Shown piece after piece: positions 38,245 through 49,746 of a stretch of 64,000 nucleotides of DNA. Source of the DNA: Straminergon stramineum (lineage: Eukaryota; Streptophyta; Bryopsida; Hypnales; Calliergonaceae); the NCBI GenBank assembly GCA_963920665.1, contig OY987272.1:14637001-14701000 (forward strand), read 5' to 3'. The translations under genes were made by a program, and so were the position numbers. A model generated the notes under the pieces. That model saw only the letters and a list, made by a program, of their open reading frames with translations. It had not been told where the DNA came from and ran no database searches. Each line of letters opens with the position of its first letter. Position 1 is the first letter of the stretch.

Positions 38245-38409
38245 GACCCCCGTACATCCCATTGTAGCCCACAATATCACCACCACAACACCCGCACTCC
38301 GTGACGCCGCTGACCTGAACACACCACCACAATTGATCGCGCACAAACAAGCAAGCTAAAACAATCCCGAACACCATCCTCCACGCTGGTGAACCTTGCA
38401 CACCCCAGC

Positions 38410-38676
38410 AGAACTGATCGCGCACCCCGCAAAAGCAAACCCCGCACCAGACAGAACTGATCGCGCACGCCGCAAAAGCAAAACCCCGCACCAGGCAGAA
38501 CTGATCGCGCACCCCGCAAAAGCAAAACCCCGCACCAGGCAGAACTGATCGCGCACCCCGCAAAAGCAAAACCCCGCACCAGGAATCGGTGATCGCGCAC
38601 CCCGCAAAAGCAAACCCCGCGCCAGGAATCGGTGATCGCGCACCCCTCAAAAGCAAACCCCGCACCAGGAATCGGG
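38410..38676. repeat. Six-copy 43/44-bp satellite inside the transposon
   Basis: Six head-to-tail units contain TGATCGCGCACCCCGCAAAA followed by GCAAACCCCGCACCAGG. Three inner units are 44 bp; the others lack one A. The last two replace AGAACT with ATCGGT. The GC-rich composition contrasts strongly with the AT-rich surroundings. Confidence 0.92.
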
Positions 38677-38720
38677 AACACCTTTGTCACGCCGCTGACC
38701 CCAAAACAGAATTCCACAAC

Positions 38721-38785
38721 TGATTGCGCACAAACAACTGGTCGCGCACAAACAACTGATCGGGCACAAACAACTGATCGCGCAC
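38721..38785. repeat. 18-bp minisatellite inside the transposon
   Basis: About 3.5 units of ATCGCGCACAAACAACTG, with single-base variants, run in tandem. The CTGATCGCGCAC core is the same as in the 44-bp satellite next to it. Confidence 0.85.
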
Positions 38786-38838
38786 CCACAACCAAGCGCA
38801 TGCCATCCCCAAGAGCAGCCTCCACGGATCAGCCGAAG

Positions 38839-39140
38839 AACTGATCGCGCGAATCGGAAACACCATCTCCACGCTGCCGTCCCTCAACAAGCAGCAGAAC
38901 TCATCGCGCGATTAACCCTAAACCGCACCCAGATTGCAAACAAATTCGTGAACACACGCTGCCGTCCCTCAACAAGCTGCCCCCCTGATCGCGCGATTAA
39001 CCCTCAACCGCACCCAGATTGCAAACAAATTCGTGAACACACGCTGCCGTCATTCAAGAAGCTGGAGAACTCATCGCGTGATTAACCCTCAACCGCACCC
39101 AGATTTGCAAACAAATTCGTGAACACACGCTGCCGCGCCT
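38839..39140. repeat. 85-bp tandem repeat inside the transposon
   Basis: Nearly three full units of 85 bp start at 38902, 38987 and 39072, preceded by a partial unit. Each contains ATCGCGCGATTAACCCT, ACCGCACCCAGATT and CGTGAACACACGCTGCCG. The ATCGCGCG start again echoes the neighbouring arrays. Confidence 0.9.
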
Positions 39141-39558
39141 CCCTCCCAACCTCGAAATTATCGTTCGCGCCTAAACCCTAGCAGTAGTCGTTAAACTTAA
39201 CAGACAGAACAGATGGAAACTACCCCATTCATCGACTGACTACAAGATATGTTGTAGTTATACTTCAGATTTGTATAGTACCTGTATCTTACTAGTACTG
39301 TAGCATAACCATAACTGAACCTAGTAAATAGAATTCCTTGGATCCTATTCTTTGGCCCCTATTTTACATTTAAAAAATAATTAATGGACCATAATTTTCG
39401 GGTATCTATTTTACTTATAAAAGACATGTCACTTTTTAAGTCCCCTTCTTTAAATGTAAAATCTTTATAAATTTTACCTATGATGAATTAAATCCACCCT
39501 ATTTTTCGCCGCAGGTCACTTTGTAAAGCGCGGGGAGTGTCCTCCCCTAGATGTAAAG

Positions 39559-40670
39559 TTCTCTTTTTCCTATAAACAATGCAGTATACTTTTGGGCCCC
39601 TTGTCTAGTAGCCTATTCTTCGTTTTGTATTCTCTTGATATATTCATCTTTGAGTGTTATATGTCCTATGTCTATAATTGTAATCACTGTCATAAATTTG
39701 TCCTAATTTATCTTTGCCTTCAACAACTATCTTTGAAATGGAGGCCTCCAATAGTGAACTAAGGATGTCTTAATATGTGAATTTTTTTCTCATTTTAATG
39801 AATATGGCCTTAGCCTTATCAACAACTCATGAAGTAATACATCATCGATTGAAATGATCTATAAGTGATTAAATTTGATAAATTTTTATGAAAAAATTTC
39901 AATTTGATTTAAAAGCTTAATATTTTCATAATTCTTTAAATAAACTATTTATAGTATTAAGGAATAATATGAATTAAAGAATAACAAAAAAGGAATATTA
40001 TGAAATTTCAATATTTCATTGTATTGTAATTAGCCAAAAAATATCTAAAATTTAATAATGAAAGCATCATTAGTTTCTTCTAGTAGAAAATTTTCAACAC
40101 TTCAATAATATTTTACACTCAAGTTTGTGTTCATTTCTTCATTATTAAAGTTAAACAACTATTTCAATTTGAAAATCACCTATACTATGGGGAAAAAATT
40201 AGGAAAAAATTTACTACCCAAAAATGATACTTAAAGTATGTTAGAGAGCAACAATAAAATGGTTGTATGGGTTAATAGAATTTTATAATAAAATTTTATA
40301 ATTTTGGAGCTAAGAATGTAGGAAAGGTTTGCATTTAAAAAATAGGCATATATATATCTAAATATTGTGTCTTACTTCAAATTTTAGAATTTAATTTTGA
40401 ATAAATTTCAAAAGTCACATTCTAACCTCTATAATGGAGGTTGTTGGTGACTCTTAGTAATTAGATCATTATACCACATTCTACATACTTGAATAAAAAA
40501 TCCAACCCCAAAACTGAAATCCTTAATCATTTAGACCAACAAGTATAAAATTTAAACATTAGAGATATCCTTTGAACTCCTATAGCCTTATAAGTAGTAC
40601 TAAATGGAGTACATCTCACCGAGGTTAAACTAAAGAATTCAATATTTAAATCAACTCAAACATTAGAGGT
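39559..40670. other. AT-rich intergenic DNA
   Basis: No gene or bounded element was recognised in this stretch. Confidence 0.5.
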
Positions 40671-41630
40671 TTAACCCCTCACCACCCAAGGCTTGAACAA
40701 GTCCAAAAGCAACATTTTTTTTAAGTGTTATAGATATAACTTTCACTAAGTTATAGAGATCTTAACCAAAAAATCTTGTAGTGCACTTATTGTAGATTAC
40801 ATGCACCAAATTTGGTGTCATTTGACCTCATAGATTGCAAGATTATAATGTTTTAGTGTTGAAAAAGAATGCTGAATTTTTCCTAAAAATACATTTGGAA
40901 GAGAAATTTGATTTCTAACTCTACTCAAATGAAGAAACTATAAACTATAAAGTGATTCAATATCATCACAAAAACACATTGATGAAAAAAATATCATTCA
41001 ATTGACTCATTGTGTCTGCAAAATAACTTTGAAATGTCAAAAAATAGCAAGAAAAGTTCCAAAAAATACATCAAACATTGAACCTCCTTCTACTAAAATG
41101 CTTCTCAATCACTCATAACTTCTTAGATTGATATGAAATTTAATACACACAAACTAGACTAGTATGCGCAACTATTCCAAAAAAATTTATTGGAAATGAA
41201 AATTGTATGAAGAAGAAACAAGCCACCAAAGTTGATTGTAATCCAAAAATGTTGGGATTTTGAACTTCAAATTGCTCTCACACATTCAAAACAACCTAGA
41301 TTGACATGAAAATTCTACCACAATAACTAGACTTCAAGAACATAACCCAACAAATTTGATTGAAAACAAATTTTGGATGAAGGAGATACAAGCCCTTGAA
41401 GTTGCAACCATCAAATGCAATTTGATGAACTCAAATTGAACTTGTGAACTTCGATTGGCTTCCAAAAATTCAGCAAATCTTGGTTTGATCTGAAAATCTT
41501 ACCACACAAATTAGAAGAGAGCACAAAATTTCCAACAAGTTTTATTGAATTTGGACATTGGATGCAAAAGTTATAGACTTTGTATTTAACTTGAGGACAC
41601 TTTTAGACCCCTTGGGTGGTGAGGGGTCAA
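40671..41630. mobile_element. TTAA-type element B (about 960 bp)
   Basis: The left end reads TTAACCCCTCACCACCCAAG and the right end CTTGGGTGGTGAGGGGTCAA. The inverted repeats match at 19 of 20 positions; the right outer tetranucleotide has become TCAA. The interior shares a phrase on the pattern CATAGATTGCAAGATTATAA with family A. There is no open frame of useful length. Confidence 0.85.
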
Positions 41631-42283
41631 TCCCTAAATGCTTGAGGAACTTAATTCTAATGTGGACAATAATTTGAAGTTAAATGAAACCTACCTGAGT
41701 TTCTATTTTCGATAGTTTATACTTTTGAAAAAATCTTTTTGAAGTCTAGTTTTAGCATCGGAAATCCGATTTAGAAAATGAATGATTATAATTTTTCTAT
41801 TTAGAATTTTGTGCAAGAATGTCGAATACAAATCTTGATATTCTAGTATTAAAGGCTTTCGTAAATGAGTCTCAAATACACTAGATCTTGGAGTGAAAAT
41901 CACATTAAAAATTCATTGAAATAAAAGTAGAATAGATTTTGAGAAGCCAAAAATTGATTGGAGTTATGCATGATACATCCTTTAACTTCATATTTTTCCA
42001 GTGACCAATTTTATCGATTCTACATGTGAAAAGAAGATTGAAAGACTTCAAATTACTTTCATAGTTTTAATACCCCGGCCCATGATCAAACATTATAATC
42101 TTTCCACCTATAAGTGGTATTGTTGTGTGCTTTCTTTCCATGAGATCTTTGATGTGTCTAATTTGAATTTTTATGTTTAAAAGTAAAAAAGAATTGACAA
42201 AAACTATCAAAATATTTGTTTTTTGTTCAATTATGAGAATATTCCAAGAAGTTGAAAAAAGGCCTTGGGCATTTGGAGGTGAA
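41627..42283. mobile_element. Element H2, directly abutting element B
   Basis: This segment matches H1 (61387-62028) through its length, including a TTTTGAAGTCTAGTTTTAG block, CTCAAATACACTAGA and TCAAACATTATAATCTTTC. Its left end TCAATCCCTAAATGC and right end GCATTTGGAGGTGAA are degenerate versions of the H1 termini. It shares the TCAA at 41627-41630 with B. Confidence 0.7.
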
Positions 42284-42834
42284 GAGGTTTAGAGAATTAG
42301 AAGATAATCACAAGTTCATCCAAAATTGAAAATAAAAAAACAATTAAAGTGAAATATTCCATTCAATTAATTGCAACCTTGTAGATTCAAATAAACATTG
42401 CATTCTATATTTGTCAAATTGACAAATTCTTGTACAAGCCCTACAACTTATTTTGGCCCACACAATATCCTACAATTAATTGTTCATTTTGTAATCTACA
42501 TCAGATGGATACTTGGTTGCACGTCTTCCTCTGCTATATAGAACCCTACATTAAAACACTCTATATTGACATATTCAACTTCATATATTGAACCGTTCAA
42601 GAAATATGCAAATTATTCTTTTTGCATCCACAATCAAGATGATAAATGCTTGTGAATGTAGGCAACTTTCATATAAAAGGCCATTTAAGCATGAACACAT
42701 TCCCCCATCATCAAAAGACCATTCCCTTTGACTATATATCAAATTCACCTATTGTAGTGACCACTTCTCCCATTAAACTACTAGTTTCAAATAGGTAAAG
42801 TATAACTTCATCATACTCAACACACAAATGCAAC
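42284..42834. other. Intergenic DNA
   Basis: Nothing was recognised here. Confidence 0.4.
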
Positions 42835-43097
42835 AATGCTAGCATATGAGCCTAAAAATGTAAGCCTACAAGCCTTGAGTCTGGATGTAAGTAGGTACCC
42901 TACAACCATTATACAAGGTGTCTATTGTATATACCTATAACACAAGTACCCTATAATCATACAAGGTGTATAGCATATGTACCTATGATATAGATATCCT
43001 ATAAGGAAGGAAAGTGCGTATAATATAAGCACATGTAACATATGAGCCTAAGCTTCTAGGCTCATGGGCTCGACATCCTACATTCACATACTAACAA
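42835..43097. mobile_element. Element J1 with GCTAGCATATGAGCC end
   Basis: The left end reads AATGCTAGCATATGAGCCTA. The right end carries TAGGCTCATGGGCTC followed by CACATACTAACAAC, an imperfect inverted match. The interior repeats phrases on the pattern TACCCTATAA and ACAAGGTGT, as in J2. Confidence 0.55.
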
Positions 43098-44285
43098 CCT
43101 TGTATAGGTGTGAATATGATTGTTGGAAAGAACTTCCAATGGATGTGGTGTCGAAAGTTGTGATTAAGAATTGAAGCCTAGAGACCTTATAAGGAGGTGA
43201 AAGCGTGGATTACATTTCCAGGAATGGATACATGTATGTCCATACCTTATGTCAAAGTTTTAGAGAGATCCATTCAAAATTGACTCCATAGAAGCCTACC
43301 TTAATTTTCAAGTGATTGAGATAACTTCACCTAATTGTGACATGTTTGTGAACCCATTTGACCTAGATTTTCGCAAAAATGAAAGTATTCTCAATATGTA
43401 AACCGAAGGTATATTTTAGATACATTTTTTTTGAGTTGATGATTAAAATTTCTAGTTTATACATACAACGTCCAATAAATGTATAAGAAGAAAATCTAAA
43501 ATCCTTTTGGGACTATCAACAAGATTCAACAAAATAATTTAGATAGTTTAACAATATGAGCCGAAGTATGAACCAAGCCCAAATGCTTATTTAAATAAAT
43601 GTAGTTATTCAAATGTATCCAAATAAACAAATGAGCATTGTTTATGTTATTGAATTGCCTAATTTTAGTTGGATCTTATTGGAAATCAAGATAATATTTT
43701 ACATTCTTTTCCTATGCATTTATAGGACATTGTATGAATAAATTATAAAAATTCAAAGTATTAAACATAGGTATACATCAAAAGTGTACTCTATATCCTC
43801 ATGAATTGAAATGTGAGTGTATTTGGGAGAAGAATCTATAATGGTTGATTATAGAAAGAGGCCACATTTAGGTGCACTTTCCTTTAGTTACCTTTGAAAT
43901 TATTGTAAATGTCTAATAATAAAGTAAGAGGTCCTTAAAACAACTAAACTCTAACAGAGAGGTACAATCATATTATTATTTCCCTCAATGTACCAATTGC
44001 ATTCACCAATGTACCAATTGCATTCATCAATGTACCAACATTGAATATATCAATGTTAGAATACCTCTAGAGCATTTTGTGATTTCAACCTCAATATTAA
44101 TAACTAGTTTCACTAACCAGGAAAGAACAAGACCTATCACTATAGTACTTTGCCAACAATTATCTAAGTTTTAGACCAATAGATGCATTCTTCATTTCTA
44201 CAAAAATCTTAAAAGTCATCCATTGACCACTTTTAATTTGGCCTCAACATTTGTCTAAGGCTATGATTCAAAAATATGAAATGAC
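43098..44285. other. Intergenic DNA
   Basis: No gene was recognised. A short direct repetition of a phrase containing CAATGTACCAATTGCATTCA lies at about 43985-44030. Confidence 0.45.
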
Positions 44286-45020
44286 TTAACCCTAGAAGGA
44301 CATTGTGGACACTAAGCGTCCGATGGATGACTTCATCTAAGATTGTAGGATGAAAAAAAATTCATCCAATTTTCTAATTTTGAAGGTACTTGAGTACATT
44401 TTTAGAGAACAATATTGCAAAGTCTCTCATTATGGTACTATTGACTTTTCTAAAGAAGAAGATGCTTAAAAATTAGATCACCCTTGTAATGTCTTTTGAC
44501 CATTTCTTGCTATTTTCTCTTGATATGAATTTTAGCCCTAAAAAGGATATTTTCTGAATTTGATTCCAACTAATGAAATGAATCTTATCAAGTTCCGTTT
44601 CTAATCCAATTAGAAATTTTGAAAAATTCATAAATTTCTATATTTTATAGCAATCTAAACTTGGGGCCTATTTCCATAATTTGTTGATTTTCTAATTTTG
44701 GAGTGATATGTATGGTAACATTGGTTTAAACCAAGATGTTCTACTCTATGATATACATCTATGGTGAAAATTTCATATTTTTTGAGTATATTTTGTATTT
44801 GACATGAATTTTCTTCATTGTTTTCTAAAAAATTTACAATAATTTCAAAAAAATTCAGAAAATTTTGAAATTTTACGACTTGTAGTGGACATGTGATTTC
44901 ATCTCTGAAAAATAAATTTAAAAAATTTCATTCAAAATCTGTTTGCAAAATGGCAGCCAACAAAGTAATGGATATAGAGGCTTCAAATCAATGGTCATGG
45001 GCATTTCCTTCTAGGGTTAA
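44286..45020. mobile_element. TTAA-bounded element C (about 735 bp)
   Basis: The ends are TTAACCCTAGAAGGA and, reverse complemented, TTAACCCTAGAAGGA. The termini are thus perfect over 15 bp including TTAA. The left interior (GGACACTAAGCGTCCGATGG) resembles the outer element at 17974 and the D family. No coding sequence is present. Confidence 0.85.
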
Positions 45021-45400
45021 AGGACAGACTGGTGTCCATGAAAATCATTCATTTTGATATTGTTGAAATCATTGGTTTACAAAAATCCAGAAGCACACAT
45101 TGAAAGTCAAACTACTATTATTGTTCGTGTAGGTCAGATTCATAAATAATTAGGGAAAATTTGGACAATGTTTAAAATTGATAAAAATTGTACATATAAT
45201 TCTGAAAATCTGAAAAAATTCCATTGTTACTAATTCTGAATATACAAAGATTATTCTTGATTAAATTTAGAAAAAGGAACACATTTATGCATGATTAGAA
45301 AGAACCAATTCCAAATTAGGAGTGTGCAAAAATTAGGAAGATCAAAATGTTGAAAGCTAAAAAATCTAAATTGAGTTCCCGAATTGTTGAAATTCTAAAA

Positions 45401-45623
45401 TTAACCCACAAACATCGACATAGACGTTTAGTGTCCAATAGATGATAAAGAATCTCTCTATGTAGGACAAAGCTACAACTATTCATCCTTAGAATTTTGT
45501 GTGGAAAGGGGAGATCTTCTATAGTACTTTGACCTCGAATGAGTATTTTTTGTTTTTTTAAAGTAGATGATGTCACACGGTTCCTAAAGGGTTGATTTTT
45601 GCGGTCACTAGTCCATCCTTTAA
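45401..45623. mobile_element. Element D2 (about 223 bp)
   Basis: It is collinear with D1, D4 and D5. It starts TTAACCCACAAACATCG and contains TAGGACAAAGCTACAACTAT, GGGGAGATCTTCTATAGTA and GATGATGTCACAC. The right end TCCATCCTTTAA is degenerate. Confidence 0.7.
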
Positions 45624-46082
45624 CCCCTAAACGCCTCAATCCTTTTCTGAATTTTTGCACATTTTTGCTTATATCTTTGTACAGAAATATGATTTACTGA
45701 AATTTCATGAATTCAGTCATTAACCCTTGAACAACTTGGCAAATGATTATTGTTTGATGAATGACAAGGAATTTTCCAATGTAGGACAGAATTGCAACTA
45801 TTCACCCTCGAAATTAGGGGTGAAAAGGGAAGATCTTCTACAGTAGTTTGACTCGCAATGAGTATTTCTGTTCTTTCTAAAGTGGATGATGTCACACTAT
45901 TCCAAAATGCCTGATTTCCACGGTCACTAGCTCGGCATTCAAGGGTTAAAGATAGTTGTCTTCTTTCGATTCAAATATTACATTGGATGAATGAGAAGTT
46001 AGTTGGACTAAAAAGTGCCTTGAAGCCCTCTGTTCACCATCCAAAAATATGGACGTTGGAGCGCTTTACGGTTAAGGGTTAA
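45620..46082. mobile_element. Probable element E, hosting nested D1
   Basis: The left end is TTAACCCCTAAACGCCTC. The right side, reverse complemented, reads TTAACCCTTAACCGTAAAGC, similar but not identical. D1 lies inside it. The pairing of these two ends is plausible rather than certain. Confidence 0.45.
45720..45949. mobile_element. TTAA-bounded element D1 (230 bp)
   Basis: The left end is TTAACCCTTGAACAAC and the right end, reverse complemented, TTAACCCTTGAATGCC. TTAA and the next eight bases match exactly. D4 at 48887-49116 is the same element in the opposite orientation and of the same length. It is a typical short MITE with no coding capacity. Confidence 0.85.
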
Positions 46083-46274
46083 ATTATTTCAACACCAGTG
46101 TGCCAAATAGTGATCCCAAAACTGGCTAAATTTCGCTCAGTTGCTACATAATTTCTTCATGCCCTCAGTGTTAAATTCAAAAAAATCTTCCAAAAATGAA
46201 CATTCGGCTAATTTCATTGAAGCAGTTCTGGGATCGCTGGTGCCAAATCAAACCTGAACATACGATAGTAAAAG

Positions 46275-46384
46275 ATCTTCCCTGACGAAATCCGAGGATG
46301 AAGAGTTGCACTTATGTCCCCACATAGAAAGATACTCTGTCATCTATCGGACGCTAAACGTCCGTGTCGACGTTTATGGGTTAA
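46275..46384. mobile_element. Partial D element (D3)
   Basis: It reads as one end of the D family in reverse, with GATCTTCCCTGACGAAATCC near its start and GACGTTTATGGGTTAA at its right edge. Only about half of the element is present. It stops just short of the ENOD93 upstream region. Confidence 0.6.
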
Positions 46385-47062
46385 CTCTCCACACGTCCGG
46401 CAATAAGACAGACTCTGCATGGGATGATGCTGACTTGTCCTCGAACGCCAACCCAGAAACCCTCATCCTCCACTTCGACTAGTGGCTTTCATCTTCAGTT
46501 TCCATGTGAATTTCGTCGCTTTGTATCCCCCCTTGAAGCATTTCAGAGTAGTTCGGAGGATCGCGGAGCTGAAGGCTTACCCAGCTCAGCTCGTCTGAAG
46601 CTCAGTGAGAATTTTTTTCCAGATTCCCATTCTTCAAATTCAAATGCAATTTCTTTGGTGTATCTGTGATTTGAGCGACGACAAGATTTTTGTGCAGTGA
46701 GTTGCACACATTTTTTGGGGAGTTTCTCATTGTTCCTAGATTCGTATGCATTGTTGAATCGACTATTTCATTCAATAGAGTTTTCCCTTTACTCATCGAG
46801 CTTGCGACGTGTTTCCAGAAAGGCTTTCAGCACTTGCAAATTGAATGAAGGTTATTATCGATTTTTGAATTTTGTTGGACAAGTTAGGTACACCCACTTT
46901 AGTGAGGATATCTCTAGTGAGGAAGAAATCTTGGTGTTTTCTGTGAAGAAAGCTCAATTTTAGAGTTTAGGGTTTTTAGTATAATTTAACATGAGTTTTG
47001 TTCGTTTTGGGTAGCGTTTTTCTCGTTTTCTTCTTTTCGAGCCTGAGGTAGTTTTGTTTTTT
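46385..47062 (+). promoter_or_regulatory. Upstream region and 5' leader of the ENOD93-like gene
   Basis: Composition becomes less AT-rich and free of the flanking repeat families from 46385. The stretch probably holds the promoter and 5' untranslated leader, possibly with a leader intron. No TATA box or start site was assigned with confidence. Confidence 0.35.
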
Positions 47063-48459
47063 ATGAAGATGGCAGGTAATCTTAAAGGATGGTGGGGACA
47101 AAAGAGAGAGGAGCTTGCGTTGCAGCAGCGGGAGTCTTCCAGATTGTTTTATATTCCGTCTCCAGTCGAAGACCTTGAAACTCCCGAGGCTGTTGACGAA
47201 AGGGCTTCCAGGGCCAAGCATTGTACCGAAGGTGAGCTGCAGCATTTAGATGTAAATCAATCGGTTGTTTTTCTTGCTGGCTTCAATTCCACAGTGTCTG
47301 CCTATGTGTGTCTCAGCTACTGTCTCTTGGGATTGGTAACACAGAGTTAGTAGAACTATCCTCGACGAACTCTTCATTCATGCTGGACTTAGGATTACTA
47401 GACTTATTCTTGTTTTCTTACTCTGGAAATTTTAGGAGGGTTTATTCATGAAGTACATTCCTGATTACACTTCCTTCTTTATCATTACATTGTAGGCAAG
47501 AATCTGTAAGCGTCACTTTTGGGTAGGGTTGCAAGTAGGTGCACTGTAACCTCTTTGCGTTGTCACCATATTGCTGCGTTTTTTAGAGGGCGTGAAGGCT
47601 GGATTTAAGGCTGCCTCCATTGCATGTGTTGCAAGTGCCGTTCCAACTGTAAGATTTCTCTGACCCTCCCTTAGTTTCACCATTTGTATTTTCAGTGATT
47701 GAACTCCCGAAGGACTCAGGATTGATAATTATTAAATGACCAATAAATTTAATACTACTGCGAAAGTATATTTAGATGGGATCAGATTTCTGTCACCAGA
47801 ATCAGAGAAGAACTTTTCATTTTGTTGGTCAAAAAGTAAATAAAACTGGACAAAAGAGAGACCCTGCATGACCCCCTCAAATATGCTTGACAAGCATGAG
47901 ACCCGATTTAGGTCTCTTGCACCTGTACGTGCTAAATCAACTTCCGAATGTGAGGGCGTAAGTTTTTTTGACCGCACTAATGAATGAGACTTTTGTTGTG
48001 TTATTTTACGATATGGGAAAACAGCTGACAGCTGTCCGAACTATTCCATGGTTTAAAGCGAATTTGAATTACACAGGGCAAGCCCTCGTTATCTCAGCAG
48101 GTATTAAAGGCTTCTTTTTTCGCATTCCTTGTAGCTCTACAGAGGAAGATGAATGTTACTTATCATGATTGATGACGTTGTGTTGTGTGCTCTCAAACAT
48201 ATCACTCTGTTTCCTTATATATATGATCAATGTCTTAATTTGCTAAGCGATATGTTACTAATCTGCTAAACTATTGTGTGAGTTATGTCCAGAAATGAGA
48301 GTATGCTTGGAAACAAGTTGTACCCTTTCTGAATTTCGGTGTGTGACTTGTGCAGCCACTATAGCGACGTACTTCATTGTGGCAGACCACACCATTCATG
48401 AATGCTCTCGGCAAGGATCCTACGATGCTCTTGTGAAGAGGCGTTCTGGTGCACCATAA
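47063..48459 (+). CDS. Early nodulin-93 (ENOD93)-like protein
   Basis: Four exons (47063-47231, 47587-47648, 48025-48100, 48356-48459) join in frame to about 136 aa. The ENOD93 family core is clear: EGVKAGFKAASIACVASAVP, then TIPWFKANLNYTGQALVISA and ATIATYFIVADHTIHECSRQ. Two hydrophobic stretches (about residues 62-77 and 96-112) look like a membrane hairpin. The first 50 residues, starting MKMAGNLKGWWGQKREELAL, are specific to this lineage. ENOD93 proteins are small membrane proteins first described in nodules but widespread in plants, with links to nitrogen use and mitochondrial respiration. An internal ATG two codons downstream (MAGN) is an equally good start. TTAA-type elements crowd both flanks, but the exons are clean. 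Confidence 0.92.
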
Positions 48460-48886
48460 CTACCTTGACAGCTACCTTGCACTGACATTGGGTAGAGGAC
48501 AACTTTCTCTCCAAAACAAGCAAAGCTGTCAGCACCGTTAAGTAGTTCAGAACTGCTGAAGCGTTGAAGTTTGAAGTTGATGTTCACTTGAAGGGTCTCT
48601 ATATGCAAATAATGAAAGACTCTCAAGGCCTCTGGATGGCATTTTATGAATGTTAGAACCCAATTCAAGGGTGTGCATTAATTTTGATCTTTTTGTTGTA
48701 CTATGTTTATCATTTATTCTCTCAAGTTTCTCAAGTTTTGACACGGACTTGACTAGGTATGTGATTGTATTTTGTTTGTGTATGGAGGTGTAGACTGTTC
48801 ATCTTATGAAGGAATTCATAACTTGGTCAACGAAGAAATTTCAATTACAGCATCAATAGAATTAGTTGCAGATGGACTTGAAGCCA
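48460..48886 (+). other. Probable 3' untranslated region of the ENOD93-like gene
   Basis: No other feature was recognised between the stop codon and the element D4. Confidence 0.4.
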
Positions 48887-49116
48887 TTAACCCTTGAACG
48901 CCGGGCTGGTGACCATGGAAATCAGCCATTTTGGAACCATGTGACATCATGCACTTTAGAAAAAACAGAAATACTCATTGGGAGTCAAACAATTGTTGAA
49001 GATCTTCCCTTTCCACCCCTAATTCCGAGGATGAATAGTTGCAATTCTATCCTACATAGGAGAATTCCTTGTCATTCATTGGACAATAATTGTCCGCAGT
49101 GTCGTTCAAGAATTAA
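48887..49116. mobile_element. TTAA-bounded element D4 (230 bp, reverse)
   Basis: It begins TTAACCCTTGAACGCC and ends CGTTCAAGAATTAA. Read in reverse it is collinear with D1, sharing AGGATGAATAGTTGCAATTC-type, GAAGATCTTCCC and TGACATCATG blocks. Confidence 0.85.
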
Positions 49117-49514
49117 GGTAGAAACATCCAAAATTGACCCTATTCCTATTCATGCATAGTAGAGTTTCCTTGAAATGTCTCTAAGCTTTCATGAAAGTGT
49201 CTCTCTATAGTGTCATTGAATTGTCCCTTTACTTATTACTAACTAGTTGGTTGTTGATTTTTTCAGTTTTTGATTTCAAGCCCACCTATATGTCAATTTT
49301 AGTGGTGTAGGGAGCTACTACTTTGAAATTCATAGAAAAATACATGCTATATTATAATTTTGTGCAATAACAATAGGATAGATTAATTTTAATAAGATTT
49401 TTCAATTTAGATTTAAGTTTGAATTAAAAGTGTAATTTTTGATTTATTTAGAACAAAATGGGTCAAGTATAGAATCACTAGGTTGAACTTGTGTCCGATA
49501 TTGACATGTTGTAG

Positions 49515-49746
49515 TTAACCTTATAACTTCATTGTGGATACTAAGTGGACAATGGATGATAGATAATCCTTCTATGTAAGATACATTGAATTGTACATGT
49601 TGATCTTTGGAATTTTGTGTGAAAAGGGAAGGTCTTGCACAATAATTTGACCTCATGTGAATGGTCTTGAGTTTTTAAAGCAAATGATTTACATAGTACC
49701 AAAAAAGATGATTTCCTTAGTGACTAGCTTGACATTCCAAGGTTAA
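49515..49746. mobile_element. TTAA-bounded element D5 (232 bp)
   Basis: It starts TTAACCTTATAACTTC and ends ACATTCCAAGGTTAA. The interior follows D2, with GGACAATGGATGATAGATAA, GTGTGAAAAGGGAAGGTC and AGTGACTAGCTTG. It is more diverged than D1 and D4. Confidence 0.75.

Larger units (their letters stand above)
37110..39550. mobile_element. 2.44-kb DNA transposon with 8-bp target duplication
   Basis: The left terminus reads CCCGGGGAGGACACTC and the right one, reverse complemented, CTAGGGGAGGACACTC. Looser inverted similarity extends for about 55 bp, including TGCGGCG. The direct repeat ATGTAAAG lies immediately outside both ends (37102-37109 and 39551-39558), as expected of an 8-bp target-site duplication. 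That length fits hAT, P and a few other superfamilies. No transposase frame is visible. The interior carries five tandem arrays, and the long minus-strand frames at 38.2-38.8 kb are translations of those repeats. Confidence 0.85.

Noticed and set aside
38219..38825. Long minus-strand open frames with GARSPIPGAGFAFAGCAI-type repeats
   Set aside because: They are translations of the 43/44-bp satellite; different frames give equally repetitive peptides.
38410..39140. Possible CRISPR-like array
   Set aside because: Units are contiguous without unique spacers; these are satellites in a plant transposon.
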